Assembly (NCBI RefSeq): GCF_047663525.1
Contig: NC_092591.1
Span: 35,063,001 to 35,127,000, forward strand
Direction of reading: 5' to 3'
Source: Anas platyrhynchos
Taxonomy: Eukaryota > Chordata > Aves > Anseriformes > Anatidae
Length of the DNA stretch: 64,000 nucleotides
Part shown: positions 1 to 14,100 of the stretch, in pieces
How the letters are laid out: the number at the start of each line of letters is the position of its first letter
Numbering within the stretch: the stretch's first letter is position 1
Program-made: the position numbers and the translations under genes
Notes under the pieces: generated by a model
The model's database searches: none
Seen by the model: the letters and a program-made list of their open reading frames with translations, nothing else
What the model was told of the DNA's origin: nothing

Positions 1-3000
1 GATATTTGCTTCTAGTGCTTTGCATTTACCTTCTTTTAAGCTGGAGACCGTTCAATTGATTATTCTTGCTTGCTCACTTTGGGCTTCATTTGCTGCTCTT
101 CTGTGGTGCCAGGCTCCTGGAAAATACACTTCTCCCTGGAGAGACAGGCTTTCTAAGTTGTGGCAACTGCTCTACAATACAGAATAACGTGAAGGGGACA
201 CTAACCCTCATCTTCCATTTACTTTTTTGGCTTTCTTGAACAATGGTGCATTTCTCCGTTGCTTTGAGCTTTCCCCTCCCTGTCCTTTGGGTAGCTTGCT
301 GTGCTTTGCTCCATGGAATTTACAAGCACGGTCTATTTTCTGCTTTCTCTGTTCTGTCCTGGGGCGATCTGTTGGAAAGCTGTGCTGTTATCCTTCCTGT
401 TGAAGGTGTCTGAAGGTGGTGAGTGAGTGGTTGCAAACAATCTGCAGGAATTCTGATGTTGCTAACTGTCTGGAAGAAAATGTGACAAAGTTATGTGTGT
501 AGGAGAGGCTTTTGAGGGAGAGATTGAAGCTGTTGTCGCTGTTGTCATATACATAGGGTATGAACAAGCTGTGCAAAAGCATTGCAAATCCTCCACCAAA
601 CGCAAAAACTGTCCCATGTTTTCATCACTTCCTTGGTTTGTACTTGAGACTGTTGCAATAAGTGGTGGCGGTTTCATAGGGGCCAATTTCTGTTAGCTGG
701 GATAAGTTTCTTGTTTGTGATGCATGATAAATCTCCGGCCATTTACAAATAAAACCAAAACCTACATTGCTGAACTGTCAGTGTCCTGCCATTGCACTGG
801 AGGAATTAAATTTTCTTTCCTCTTGCTGTGTGAATATAAATAGCATATCCAATTTTTACCTCTTGCATGTAGATTTAAACAATGTTTTATTCTTGATTTG
901 GAGGGAGACTGGTAACTAGTGTCCTCTATCTGTTTTCTGATTTTTGACCCGGTTTGTTGCATGATCTTAGATGAGTTAGTTCCTCTTCGTTCCTCATGGC
1001 TAAAATGTGTGTGGTGATTTTTACCTGTTTCATAAATGTGGGATTTAACCATAATAATGAGCAAATTCAAGGGCGGGGGGGGGAGGGTGGTGGCTACCTT
1101 GTTCTCTTGGGACACTGACTAGCTTGCTATATTTGACTTAAGTGGTAAAATTATTTATGGAGTCTGTTGATCATCACTAAGTGATTGAGCTTCTTAAAGG
1201 AAGATCAGTAATTTGAGTTGCTAGCAGCAGGAGGATTTAGTGGGAATTTGTTCTCATCACTCTAATTTGACAGATTCCCTGCAAGGAACTGACAACATTG
1301 TTGTGGGTAAGGCTGAGAAGGTGCATTACCTAGCACTCATGAACATGTTTTCTTTTTAATTTATCACATGAAAAAAGCTAAAATTGAAACACTTAAAAGC
1401 TAAGCTTAAAGTGATGAAGTAGAAGATGCCTGCTACCATTCATTATAGCTTCCTACATTCTTGACTTTGTCAAGGTTTGAGGAGAGGTCAGGGTCTTTAT
1501 GAAATCACTTCTGCAGTTCTCTCAGAGAAACAATCTCAAAGGATGTTAGGAATCTGCACCATTTAAACTTGCTTATCGTGCCAAGTACAGGGGGCGTAGC
1601 AGATGAACTAAGCAAAGGACAGGACTTCACAACCCTCACAGATGGGCTGAAGAGTAGTGTTTAACGTTACTTCAGCCTGTGAGGTCGTGAACTTGGTGTG
1701 TGGAATTGTGAAATATGTGCATGCCTGATGGAAGACAGTATGTAAAGAAGGAGAAGAAATAATGGTGGGAGGTTGTTAAATATATAGGCAAAAAGTTTTA
1801 TATGGAGATTTTTTTTTTCTATAGGAAATGGTTGCAATGTTTTTTAACTTGTCTATCAAATCACATAGACTTTTTATTCTTAAGTTAAGAAAAATACTTG
1901 AAATTAAAAAGGTTTTATAGCAAACTCTCTAGGCTAATGATAAACTGAGATAAGTTGGTTGCAGTGGGAAGGGATCAGTTCTGCAGAAACTGCTTTCAGT
2001 TAAGTAAAATCTATTAAAGGAACCTCAGGGCTGGCACCTGCCTCGCGAGTGGCTCTGAATGCCTGTGCCCTGCACTTCTCGGTGGCTCTCTGTGTCTTGA
2101 AATTACTGTAGTTGAGAACAGCATCCTGGATGCTGGCAGGGAGCTTTTTAGTCATGCTATATACTTAAGTCTTTCAGCTGACTTTTCTGAAATCCCAGCC
2201 TCGTTTTGTATTTATGGTTTCTTTGATAAGGCTCTAGTGCAGATATGGTAAAGAAGTTTTAGCTAAAAAATGCTAACCTTAACTTCTCTCAGTAAGGTGC
2301 CATAGATTACATTGCTTATGCTTTTTCATTCTGGGAAATGCTGCATAAGTATCAGTTGGCTCTACGTGTATCTGATTTGTTCTTTTCATCTTTTTCATTT
2401 GTTCTTTTTCATTCTTTTTCATCTAGAAGAGAAAGCCTTGCACCACAGAAGAGTTCGTAGAAGTCTTAAAATATTTGCAGTGTTAAAGGAGGTGATACTC
2501 AATTCATATTTTTCTGAAGAAAGGTTGAGTTGTTCTTTACGTGCCAGGAGTTACTGGAAGCGAAAGTAACTGGTATGGTGCATGCCAAACCTTAGAGTTA
2601 TTAAATGTACTGATGTTAGGTTTTGTTTTTTTCCCTGTGCATTGTAAAAGCAATGCAGAGTATTGTAACACCTCAGTATATTTGGAGGCAAGACACATTA
2701 TCTTCTGGGAATTATGGTATCATACCTGGCACTGTGCTTTGTTTGAAGGTAAGAACTCTTCAGAGGCACACTGCTCCAAAGCACATTTAAGCCTGAAAGT
2801 GTGTTGCCATTTTACTGTGCAACTTCAGGCTGACTCTTGTGCTGAAATTAAAGTAAAACAAAACAAGAAACCCCAAAGCAGATAATTGGCTGGGATGATG
2901 ATAATGTGAGCTCGTCCCTTGACCTCAGGGAGGGAAGCCTGCTTAGTCATAGAGCTAGCAGCGCTCAGCCAATGAAGCTGCCAAGTGTGAGCTTTCCTGG

Positions 3001-6000
3001 AGCATAGTCATGCTGCAGCTTGAACATCTATAACTTCAGCTTAAACTATGGACTTTATTATTATGATGACTTTCAAAATATTTTCCAGCTGTTTCCTATA
3101 TTGAAAGAAATTTTAAAACGTTAATTTTGTGATGTTTTATTAGCTAGCACTAAATGCACTAAATCTTTTTTCTTTTTTCTCTTCCCAAGAAGAGACTTCT
3201 CAGTTAGGACTTCTTTGTTTTTGCATGCAACTGGGGGAGCTGGGATTTTCCTTGTGTTTTGTTCAAAGTACCTTAAATCCCTTTCCTCCCCAGTAATGCC
3301 ATTTTTACTGTCTTGGGTTTTGTGTTGTAACTTCAGTTGGTCAATGACTACAGTCTTCTCAAGTGACAAACAAGGTAACTTCTGTAAGAGGCACACAATA
3401 TTTTTAGAAGCCTCTTTATGCAACGCGCACATATATATTCCTTTTCCTCTTTTAGGTTATCTCAGAACTTACTTGTTTTTGGTAAACTTTGCCTCATAAT
3501 ACTTTTGTTACATCTCTTTTCTAGACAGGGGTAATTCTAAACCAGCCCAAGATAGACTTTGTAATATCCATGGTTTCTGATCTAGTAGTGGAGGATCCAC
3601 AAAAGTGAAGGTTTGGAGAGCTGTGTAAATGCAACACTTTGAAAGCTGTGAGAGGTCTTGCTAAAGGTGTTTTGGATACTTTTGAATGTGGTTGCAGACC
3701 TCAGTCACCACCTTTTTGTTTGTGTTGGTTGGTTTTTGTTTGTTTGCTTCATTTTTAAGGGTTAAATACAAGGATCATTGAAGTTGTTTGCCAGCTGTGG
3801 GGTTCTTCCTTTTGAGTGCTGCCTAAGAGTAGCAAATCTGTTTCAGCAGAGATCTAAAGGTTGTGTTAGAGGTTTAAATTTGTTCTAGTGATAATGTCTT
3901 CTGATATACAGAAAACAAATACATTGTTTTATGATAATTAGGGGATTGATCAATACAAAACCACACAAACATCAATGGAAGGAAAGCAGGTATGAGGTTG
4001 TCTGATTTGGAGAGAAAAAGATTTTGTGATGATTTCAGAAAGTAAGATAATATCATTAACCATTATTATTAGCATTACTAAGGTATTGTGGTAAAGCTGT
4101 TAGCTCTGTGAAATTCCTAGCAGTGCTGCAAAAAGCAAGAGAATAATATTAACATTCTCGAGAGGCATATAGCAACATTGTCACCTCTACGTTTATGCTA
4201 CCAGGGATCAAGTTTCCTGTTGTGGGATATTTTTTCCTCTCATTGTGACATTTTGACAGAGGATTTCATCAAATAATTTTTTCCTTGTTTTTTTTTTTTT
4301 TTGCGTGCACTAGTTGCAATTTAAAGATTTTTTTTTTTTTTTTCATCTCATGCGTCCACAATTTCTCTTAGGGTTATTTTTGTCTTGTTGAAAGAGGACT
4401 GGTAAATGAGCTGAGAAGTTTTGCTTGAAGAAGGAAGGAACGCCCTGGCTCTGTGATACGGGGTGGCAGAGATCCATGGTTTGTAGCCAGGGCGAAGGGG
4501 GAGGGAGCGTGGGGGGGAACAGCTATGTAACAGACTGAGGAAGTGAGTCACATCTCTGTGAAACACAGGCCCATGGTTCCACTAGCACTGAAGCCAAGCC
4601 TGGCCTCCAATGTGGAAATTGCGTAAGTTAATTTAAACCCTTTGTCTTTTCCTCCTCATCACACTCCCAACTCCACCCCAGCATTAAAATCTGCACCATA
4701 GCCATATCCGTTTAGAGGAGACTCAAGTTACAGGACTTTAGTGAGCTGCACACTTTTGTTATTTTTCTTTTTCTATAGAGAGATGAAAGGATTTATTGCA
4801 GGCTTCAGTGGCATGTGTATGTGTTAGTCTTCCCTGCTTTGTGTAGACTTGGGAAATTCAAGGGCAGTTTTTTAATAAGAAATGGCCTTGCTCTTTCTTG
4901 AGAATTTTCTGGTATGTCCACAGTACAAATAGAAAACCTCCTGCCTTTTCATATACAGGAAGAAGGGACTTCTGCAGTCAATTCCTATATTGCAGATTTT
5001 TCTAAAAACACTTGGTGACTCCGGAATGAAATGTACTATTTTAGTAGTAGGTATTAGTGAATTTACAGACCTGCTTTCATTTTATCAGTCAAGAAAAACG
5101 TTCCTCTTTGTTTTAAATTGCTGTTATTCTCTGAGATTTAAGGCCTTTTAGTCCATGCCTACAATTGGTGGGTTTCTCTCACAGTTGTCTGTGTCCAGTT
5201 CATCTCAGGTAAGGGAGTCCTTAAACTTTTTCAGGTTTTGCAGAATCCCTGAAGAATCCTTGCTATAGTTGTTGTTCATGCCTGTGCCTCTGAAGCTTGA
5301 GAATTATACCTGGTAGTCAAGGGAAACATGATTTTATAGCAAAGCGGATGCAATAAAATTAGATTTTTTTTAATGATCTCTTAAAACCTTTCTGAAGTGT
5401 GTGCACAGTGTGACTTGAAGTGGAACATAGTGTGTATTGAAAAAAGTTAGTAATAGAGACCTGCATATTGGTACTTGGGTTTTATTAGTTTAACAATTTC
5501 ACTAAATTTAAAACTAAATTCCTTAAAAGGCTATAGGTGTCCTAATAGAAACCCTAGTATGTGTATTACATGTATGCATTAGACCTTAATCCTGTAAATT
5601 AGGATCTTAAAGCCTGAGTTTGTGGCTAGCTTTTTTCCAGGGAACAAAAGAGTGGAATTGTCTTAGGCTCTTTGTTCTGGAAAAAGTTTCTCCTGTTACG
5701 TTTTTAGCTTTACAACAACAGATGTTTGATGATTTTCAGGAGCAGTTGTGATAATCTGCCAGAGCTACTTTGCCATGAGCGTGACCTGAACAGGAGCAGT
5801 TGCTTTCAGCTGTTGAAAAAAGCATCTGAGAGGGCAACAGGTTGAGCAGGCCCTGTCTGCAGCAATTGGATGCCTGATGGGCAGTTCTAAATTGGAAAGC
5901 AACTGTAATGATTGGGGGCTAGGAAGAAATGATGGCCTGCTGCTGGACTGTTTCCTTCAAAATGCTGAATGTAACATCTTGCTGTGTGTGCTACCTTGGC

Positions 6001-6422
6001 GTGTGTGTGTGTTTTTAATGTCTTTGGGAAATGTGGCCTGACACATCATTTTTCTCTTTGCTCAGTCATCAGTTTATTTTAATTTACTTTTTTTCCTGTG
6101 TGTTTTTGAGTTCAGATTATCCTGGCTACAGGAAGACATAGAAATAATTGGCCAGAAGAGAGAAATGTTAAGAGAAATGAAGAATAAGCTTGAGGGATGA
6201 GTCAGAAGTCTGTGTGCATCATGTAAATATAATATGTCTGTTTTGTAAAACTAAGTTGTCTTACATTTTCTTAGCAGGTAATATCTATTGTTTCTGACAT
6301 ACATTGCACCGATCTTCATTTCCGTCAGAAACGGGACAGACATGTACATCACTGTTTATTGCATGACTGCTTGTATTCCAGTTGTTTGCTGATGATTCAT
6401 GGCAATTACTTCTCTGTTTCAG
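1..6422 (+). other. MIDEAS: Upstream intron of MIDEAS (5' UTR intron), no gene seen
   Basis: AT-rich sequence without CpG-rich islands or convincing coding exons; the open frames here are short and lack protein-like composition. It ends in a polypyrimidine tract and AG acceptor at 6421-6422, so I infer it is the 3' part of the intron separating a non-coding first exon, outside the window, from the start-codon exon. It contains homopolymer runs: G-rich at about 1072-1087 and T runs near 4288-4303 and 4328-4343. Confidence 0.6.
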
Positions 6423-6657
6423 GACCTGTAACTAAGTGGACCCTGCTGACCTCTGAACCACAAAGGATAAGAGTGAAAAGAAGTCTGAGAAGCACGCGAA
6501 GAAAAAGGAAGTGGCTGTACTTTCATCTGGACTTCTTTCCTGCCCTTTATTATTAAAACTGAATGGAAAAGACAGACTTACGTGCCTTTTCTCCCCCAAC
6601 CTCAGGGATGGGTGGATTGTAAATACAGTGTGTGCAGCTGGTAGAACAGACTGAATC
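6423..6657 (+). other. MIDEAS: 5' UTR part of the MIDEAS start-codon exon, with a uORF
   Basis: The sequence between the acceptor AG at 6421-6422 and the start codon at 6658 has stops in frame and no coding character. A 19-codon upstream ORF (6563-6622, ATG GAA AAG ... TAA) ends 35 nt before the main ATG. Confidence 0.7.
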
Positions 6658-8112
6658 ATGAATCTTCAGACTCAGCAAAAGTCTTCAACCAAAAGGACTG
6701 GGAAACGAATTGCTTATTTTAATGAACAGGATATAGCTGTGTCATCAAAAGAACCACAGCAGCAGCTTAAAGAAGGCCAGTACTATGGTCACGGAGGGAA
6801 TATACCAGTCTCCCAAACCATGGAGATTCCTCACACAGGAGGATTAACAAGTGCCCCTAACAATGTTGCTTTGATGAACTCTGTTTACAATCAAGATAGG
6901 GGAGAATCAATGATGATGTCCCAGCCAGTGACAGCTGTCAAATGGCAGAATTCCCTAATGGGAAACCGGTTGCCAGAGAGAGGTGATGCCCACTGGCAGT
7001 CTCCACCTGCAATGTGGAACCACGGTATGGTTTTTGGGGGCAACCCTAAAGGACCCCACTCCAATGCTGGTGCTCCAGGGTTCTATGGCCACCCCGAAGC
7101 CCTTAAAAGAAATCAAGAGAAAGGAGTGTTTGTGTCACAGCTGGACTTGTATGAAGATGCTGTCCAGCAAATGATGTCCCAGAAGGCTCAGCTGGAACAG
7201 CAAGCCCTGGTTAGACAGCAAGCACAAATGAATTCTTTTCATCAGATGCAGAAGCAGCAGCAGCAGAATCAAAGTCTGCCACTGCAGCCTTTCCAACTTG
7301 CATTTGGTCACCAAGGCCAGAAGCAAGGTCTTCCTGAATTACTGCATGTCTTTCAAGAAGCACCAGCTTCTTCCAGTCCAGCATTTACTGCTCAGCAAAA
7401 ACAGCAAGCTCTTCCCCAACTACAGCTGTTTGAAAATTTCTATCCTCAACAGCAGCAGCAACAGGCTGCCACGCAAGCCTTCAGTCTACAGCAAACTGCT
7501 TCCATAGCACAGCCTCATGTGGCAGCTGCAGCACCACAGCATCACATGATGGCACACCAGTTTCAGCAAACGGAGAGGAACCAGGAACTATTCAAGGCTC
7601 TAACAGAGCAGAACCAACAGACAGTGCTACCTCAGACCCAGATTCCCTTTCCAAGAAGGTCACGGAGACTCTCCAAAGAAGGTGTCCTGATGACATCTGC
7701 AGGAGACGTGTTGGCTTCCAAGCAGGCAGAAGAACAATCTAGCAATTTATTTCTCCATCACTGGCACACGCATCAGCAAGAGGTCCCATTGCAGCAGCCG
7801 CCTGAATCGCTGGCCCACAACAAAAGTAGCTATTCACACCCCAAGAGAATGGATCTGGGGCAGAAGGACGCCCTGGTCAACAGTGAACTGTGTCAGATGG
7901 AAACAGAGAGGCAAGCCGTGGCCCAGAATGGTAGAGATGGGGAGAAACAGACAGCAGCAGCTGAAGAAAATGCTCCGAGAACTAATGACTTTCAGGGTGT
8001 TAGAGGAGGTGTAATCCAGAGTACACGAAGGAGACGGCGTGTTTCTCAAGAAGCCAATTTGCTAACTTTGGCCCAAAAAGCTGTGGAGCTGGCTTCTCTT
8101 CAGAATGTCAAG
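6658..8112 (+). CDS. MIDEAS: MIDEAS coding exon 1: Gln-rich N-terminal half
   Basis: Encodes residues 1-485 and ends in phase 0 at CAAG|GTAAGA. Composition is Gln/Pro/Met-rich with CAG/CAA runs at about 7252-7266 and 7448-7465, typical of the disordered N-terminus of this family. Basic motifs ([23 protein letters not shown]) lie near residues 333 and 460 and could serve as nuclear localisation or chromatin contacts (inference). Six more in-frame codons after the donor lead to a stop and are intronic. Confidence 0.95.
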
Positions 8113-11100
8113 GTAAGATACACATCCTAGCCAATATAGTATGAGGACTGGTTTAGGCAATAGGGCCGATATGCAAAGGAATTAATGTACTTAAGCAGGA
8201 TAGGATGGGATTTCGATTCAGGAAGTTCTGTAGTGCAGCAAGGGCAGCTCTAGAGTTGTGGGATGTAAGTTCAGCTACTGCAACTCGCAGATGTGGGAGA
8301 ATAGCTCTCGTGCAGCAAAACCACCTAAGGGCAGTTTTACTTCACTAATACCGAATGTGATTTTAGCCCAGGACTGAGGTCAGAAGTTTTCTGCTTAGTC
8401 CTCAAGCTGATCAGGAGTTCAGAGCAGCAAGCATAAGCAGTTCACTTGTTATCTTTTGACCGTTTTAACATTCTCCTCCTTTTATGTTAAGACTGCTGCT
8501 TACCTACTAATTTTTCACTTTTAGAGGCTGAAGTGTTTCTAAATTGTGTTAAATTGTGCTACTTGCAGGTTCAGCATTTCCCTTGCCATGACAAGATGGC
8601 AAGGGTCAAAATGAGCACAGCAGAGGCAAGAGACAGGATTCTGGAGTTGGTTTTTGCTTGTTTACAAGGTGTTTCTTGTGGTTTTCTTTCAGGTGTAGTT
8701 TGACTAATCTTTCAGTGAATGCCTCTTATGAGAAGTTAAGATATGCTTTTCTTTGGAAGTTCTGTTGCCAGAGAGTGACGAAATAGGGGTGTTAGTGTGA
8801 GCTGCTTTTACCTACAGTTTTGCCACTTGAGTTGCTGCCCAGTCAGACAACAAAGGGAAGGGAATTTTTTTCCTCATTATTTTTTTTTCCTAATCTGTCT
8901 GTGGCTGTTTTTTTCCAGTCTTTTCCTTAGAGGGATGTGGTGATTGAATAAAAGAACTGGGCTGAGAAACACCAAGACAAGTATCCATAGCCTACTCCAC
9001 ATCTTGCACAGCAACCAGTGGCTGTTGATGCAGTCTTCAGTCCTTGTTGCTCTAAGTCTAGCTGAACAGGCTGTCTACCAGAAGATCTGATATGAAACTT
9101 AGAAGTAGTTAGCAGTGTGAACTATTAATTGCTTCTGTTCCAGCCATTGCATGTTTATATTGCAGGAAGGCCTACAATTAGCACTGCAGTCTGATCAACA
9201 CAGTGGCAAGAGAAAGCTAACAGCATCTAGAAAGGCCTGACAGGTGAAAATTACTCATTTGAAGGCATGGCTGCTTCTAGCTTGATTCATAATGTAAAGA
9301 CCAAGTCTTGACAGATGCTCGTTTGCTCTTTGCAGTTTTCACAGGCAGCTTGTTTGCTGCCATGATTGCACCAGCCGAAGAACTTATGTTCAGATCTCTT
9401 CAGGCTTTCAGGATGAGGTTTTGAGAGAGGTTAAATTTCTTACCCTGTGTCTGATGAACTGTACATCTATTAAGGGGGTTGCATATTATGTGAGGGGAAA
9501 AAGAGAACCGTTACAGAAGAGTCGTGTCCTTCTCTTACCAGTGTCTTTCTGATACGAACAACCTAGAAGCTTTCCTTAGTCTATGTTATGTGAGGATTAT
9601 ATAAGTAAGCCATAGGATTAAATTATTGATGAAAGAAGATATATTCCTAATTTGAACTAGTTTGAACATTCCAATGTAGGTCTGTGTACCTTCTGCAAGA
9701 ACGTTATTTTGGACAGCAGTGTCAATACATAGTGCAGTGTTACAAATGACACTTTGCACCAGAGCCCATCTACTGTGGCTGCCTTTTTCAGGCAGTGCAA
9801 GGTTATTGCTGCCTACAGACTACAGCAAATTCTCTACCCTAGCTTTACTGTTTCATTTCACATATAACTCTGTTGCATGTGAAAAGGTGGTGTCGTTTGT
9901 TTTCTTTAATAACAATGGGGAAAAAAAATCTCAGATCTGGAATGATCTTCTCAGAGATGTCTGGGTTTAAATATTCTTTTGTGGAAAAGAGAGAGCCGTT
10001 GTAGACCCTGCCTCCTTTCCCTTGCATGTGGCTTTAGCATGTGTCCCAATTCTAAAACAGAGGACCGGTTGCCACATGCACAAAACAAAACAGAAAAATA
10101 AAATTGCGGAATCTCAGTTCTGAACTCATCTCCTTCATGAGCAAGCTTCGGTTTGACTTCAGAGAGAAGCTGCCTTACTGTTAGCAGGAGTTCTTAAGGC
10201 TCGCGTGGTTTTTTTTTTGATTGCTCACAGCAGTGGCCTTGGAACAGTTCTTCCAGCTGTCATGACTGGGTTTTTCCTCTGAAATCTAAATTTTTCAGAG
10301 ACTACTTGAGGGGTAGAGATGGTCAATAATAAAATGACTGATGGGTTTCTGTGAATCTACTGGAGGGCTCTAGGTCAGTAGTGCATCCTTCAATATTTAT
10401 GCTGGAGTCTGATTAGAAGTGCAACAAGTTGTGTGTGCTGGAGTTGTCCAGCAGCCCTCCTGCCAGCAGTTCTGTAACAGAAATGCAGAACTGCCTGAAA
10501 ACCTCTAGCAGTTCTGCACATGAAGCTCTTGTCCCATGTTTGATTCCTTTCTGCCTACCTCTGACCATGAGTTGAGAAAACTGTTAGGGGTCTGAAACAA
10601 ATGGCTTGACCCCCAAATCAGTTGTGTCCCCTCTTAGTAAACAGCAGGGATGTGTGTATGTGTGATCTTTCAGTGCTGTGGATCAGAGCACCCTCAAGGC
10701 CGTCTCAGCTATTGATATTAATTTCCCAGTAGTGCTTTTTCACTCTCTCTTCTACTGTTCTGGTCTCCTCCTTCCTCTTTTCTCTAAGAGCCGTCGTCTC
10801 TCCCATTATCAAGGATGAGAGTTCTTTGCTGGTTACCTCCCAGCCTTGGAAATAAGGGGGGCATAGTTAACCCATCATACTGCCAAAGAAACGTGGCATC
10901 TGGTGTGTGACTAGCTGCCATGATTTCCTCCTTGCAGTCAGGAAACTAGTTCATGTTTCTTGACCTACAGAGATCTGTGTAGCACGCAGGAAGTATCTGA
11001 GGTCTGTGTTTTGGTCAGAGCTGATGCTCTCTCACATATCCGTATTGCCGCTGCTTGTTTGTGCTGTCATTGTTCTATCAGGTAATCTCAGGGGAAAAAG

Positions 11101-14100
11101 TGCAGGTCCTGGAGTGAAGGGCGGTTCTCAAAGCCTGTGAATTCCTTCTGCGGCACAATCTGGGGCAACTGGTGCCAAATGTGACTTCAGTTCTAGGTTT
11201 CATTGTTGTGGAGTGGGGGATGACATTTCCAGTCTGTAAAAGCAGTTAAATTTCCAAACTACAGCACTGCTTATGGGATAGACATTTCTGTGCACACTTA
11301 GCCCTATTCTAATAAAAGATCTTGCAAAGGGGGAGTCCTCAATCTTCTTGTTATGACTGATTTTACTTGCTCAATCCTGGCACCTAGCTTTTTTTGAAGG
11401 CTTAATGTTTCAGAGTGTACCTGTTTGCTCTGAAAAGCAACAAAAAATACTTGGTCTCTCGGAGAGGCCAGAGCCCCAGCTTCAGGCTCTGGCTGAGGCA
11501 TCTTGTAACAGTGAAGTTGCACTTCCTTCCATATAAATGTAGTACTGAAGTGAGACTTCAGTTTAGTCCTTTGGCTATCGTTGTTTGTTTGTGTGCCAGC
11601 TGGAGCATGTTCTCTTGCTCATCAGTGAAGAAGCTGGCTGACTTGATCTGTAACCACAGTGAGATGACAGGAGAGGTCTGAAACCTTACAACAGAACCTT
11701 CTTATGCTATATATTTTTGTCAGGATTAGATATTCTTAGTGGCACACAATAGATTCTTTTTCAAGACTTGAAGTAAATCTGCAAAATTGGTGAAGCTCAT
11801 GCTGGAGACCTCTCATAGTACCTGAGAGATAACGTTGCTTTAGTTTCCACATCACAGAACTGTTTGTGTAAATTCCTCAGTAGGCTGTCACTCACAGGGT
11901 CTGCATACCTAATTGCATCCAAAGGCTTTCCAAAGAGGGCAATAAGTTTGAGAGAAGTTCTGAAACACTGAAAGGAGCATCTACTACAGCTTCTAGATTG
12001 CACTTCACTGTAGCTTGAGAAGGCCTTTGCATCCCTGAGGGGGACTGTTTTTGAAAGTTGTCCTTTGACATCCGGCTTCCAAGTGAGCTGGCAACTGCTT
12101 TGAAGTTGGTTCAAGAGTGGAATGAACATGCGGATAGTCGTTTGAAGCAGCAGGAATCACTTATCTAGTGATGACTTATCTGAAGTCATTTGGTGTTCCA
12201 GTATGCATGTGCTTGTTCAGTAACTCAGCCTCCTGTCCTATGTCCTTGGAGCTGTTTTCTAGGGTTTGTGTGAGTAAAAGCAAAGACATGGACGCTGTAA
12301 GAGCAATGTAAACTGAGCTGGCTTGCAGTTATGCCTTGCTGATTCTGCTGAGAAGTTCTTCAGGCTGTTTGGACAGAAAACCTCAAAGGCTCCAGTTATA
12401 AAAAGGAAAGCTGTTTCTGTCACGTAAATTGGAAGAAAATTGATAAAAACCTAGCTTTTTTCTTTTTTTTCTTTCTTTTTTCTTTTTTGTATGAGAGATT
12501 TAATTAACGTTGCCATTGTTCTGTTCTCTGGAACAGAAGTGTGATATTTGAAATGAATAACCTGCAGCTTACAGTCATTACTAAACCTGGAGAACCTTTG
12601 GGGAAGTTAAGCGGCAGGGCACAATTTCATCTGCAAAATAAAATGTCAAACCATAGGTAGTAAAATGATTCTTACGGATGACAAGTCCAAGTTTTCTAGT
12701 GGCTGAGATTTTAGGGAACCCTCAACTAATTCTAACAAACTGTGCTAATACTCTTGTCAAATATTCTTTTTCTTCCAATAACATTTTCTAAATCCCTTTC
12801 AGCTTGCAAATTGCATAGGGAGAGTTAATATACTGTGTGAGAGATCTGATTTGTTTTGCAAGTGCTACAGAACTTCTAAGGAATCTATCTTTCTTCTCAG
12901 GAACTGGATACTTCAGAAGAGAAGAAAAGTGTGCTGATAGCAGCTCCAGGACCTACAGCTGCTAAAAGCGTGGTGGAATTTGCCAGTTCTTCACCAGCTC
13001 CTAAAAAAGCCCGGGAGGACAGCAGTCTTGTGCCTCTTATCATTCCTGTATCTGTGCCAGTGAGAAAAATTGACTTGCAGAACCTTGGAAAAGAAAAGTC
13101 TGAGGATGGGAAGCTCCAAAGAGGCCAAACAAATGATCGAGGTCCTTGTGAACGCAAGCCTTCTGTGATAGTCACTCGGAGGCGATCTAATCGTAATACT
13201 AACATGGAAACCTCAAATCAGGTATGGGCAGGCAAAGAAACCAAAGAGAGCCAAATCTGTTATATATTAATTATTGCCAGCTCAGCATGAGCTGGCAATT
13301 TGCACTTAAAGCCCAGAAAGCCAACTGCATCCTGGGCTGCATCAAAAGAAGCGTGAGCAGCAGGGTGAGGAAGGTGATTCTCCCCCTCTGCTCTGCCCTT
13401 GTGAGACTCCACCTGGAGCATTGCGTCCAGCTCTGGGGTCCCCAGTGTAAGAAGGACGTGGGCCTGTAGGGCCGTGTCCAGAGAAGGGCCATCAGGATGC
13501 TCAGAGGGCTGGAGCACCTGTCCTGTGAAAACAGGCTGAGAAAGCTGTGGTTGTTCAGCCTGGAGAAGAGAAGGCTCTGAGGAGACCTTATAGCAGCCTT
13601 CCAGTACTTAAAGAGAGCCTGCAAGAAAGCTGAGGAGGGACTCTTGTCAGGGAGTGTAGTGATAGGACAAGGGATAACGGCTTTGAACAAAAAGAGGGTA
13701 GATTAAATTAGATATAAAGAAGAAACTCTTTACTCAGGAAGTGATGAGGCACTGCAAGAGGTTGCCCAGAGAAGTTGTGGATTCCCCATCCATGGAGGTG
13801 TTTAAGGGCAGGTTGGATTGGGTTTTGAGAAATGTGGTCTAGTTCTTCTATTAAAGTAGTTGGATCTCAAGGCTTGAACTTGGAATGGATGCACTCTGGG
13901 GACCGTGGTTTTTGTTTTTCTTTTTTTCATTTCATAGTATTGCCATATATGTCATATTTCATGGACTGTTACTGCTACTACAAGTACTGACAGGCAATTC
14001 CCAACTACTAAACAGTAAAGAAATCCAGACGTACAATAACACTAGAATAAATACTCTGTCTCTCCTTGAGTAAAGAGTGTTTTCTCCATCCATACATTGA

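Noticed and set aside
1..6400. Possible additional gene or MIDEAS first exon in the upstream 6.4 kb
   Set aside because: No CpG island, no coding-like ORF and no exon with fitting signals; treated as intron.
13271..13690. 139-codon minus-strand ORF and overlapping frames
   Set aside because: Reverse-strand frame through the CR1 element; not a host gene.
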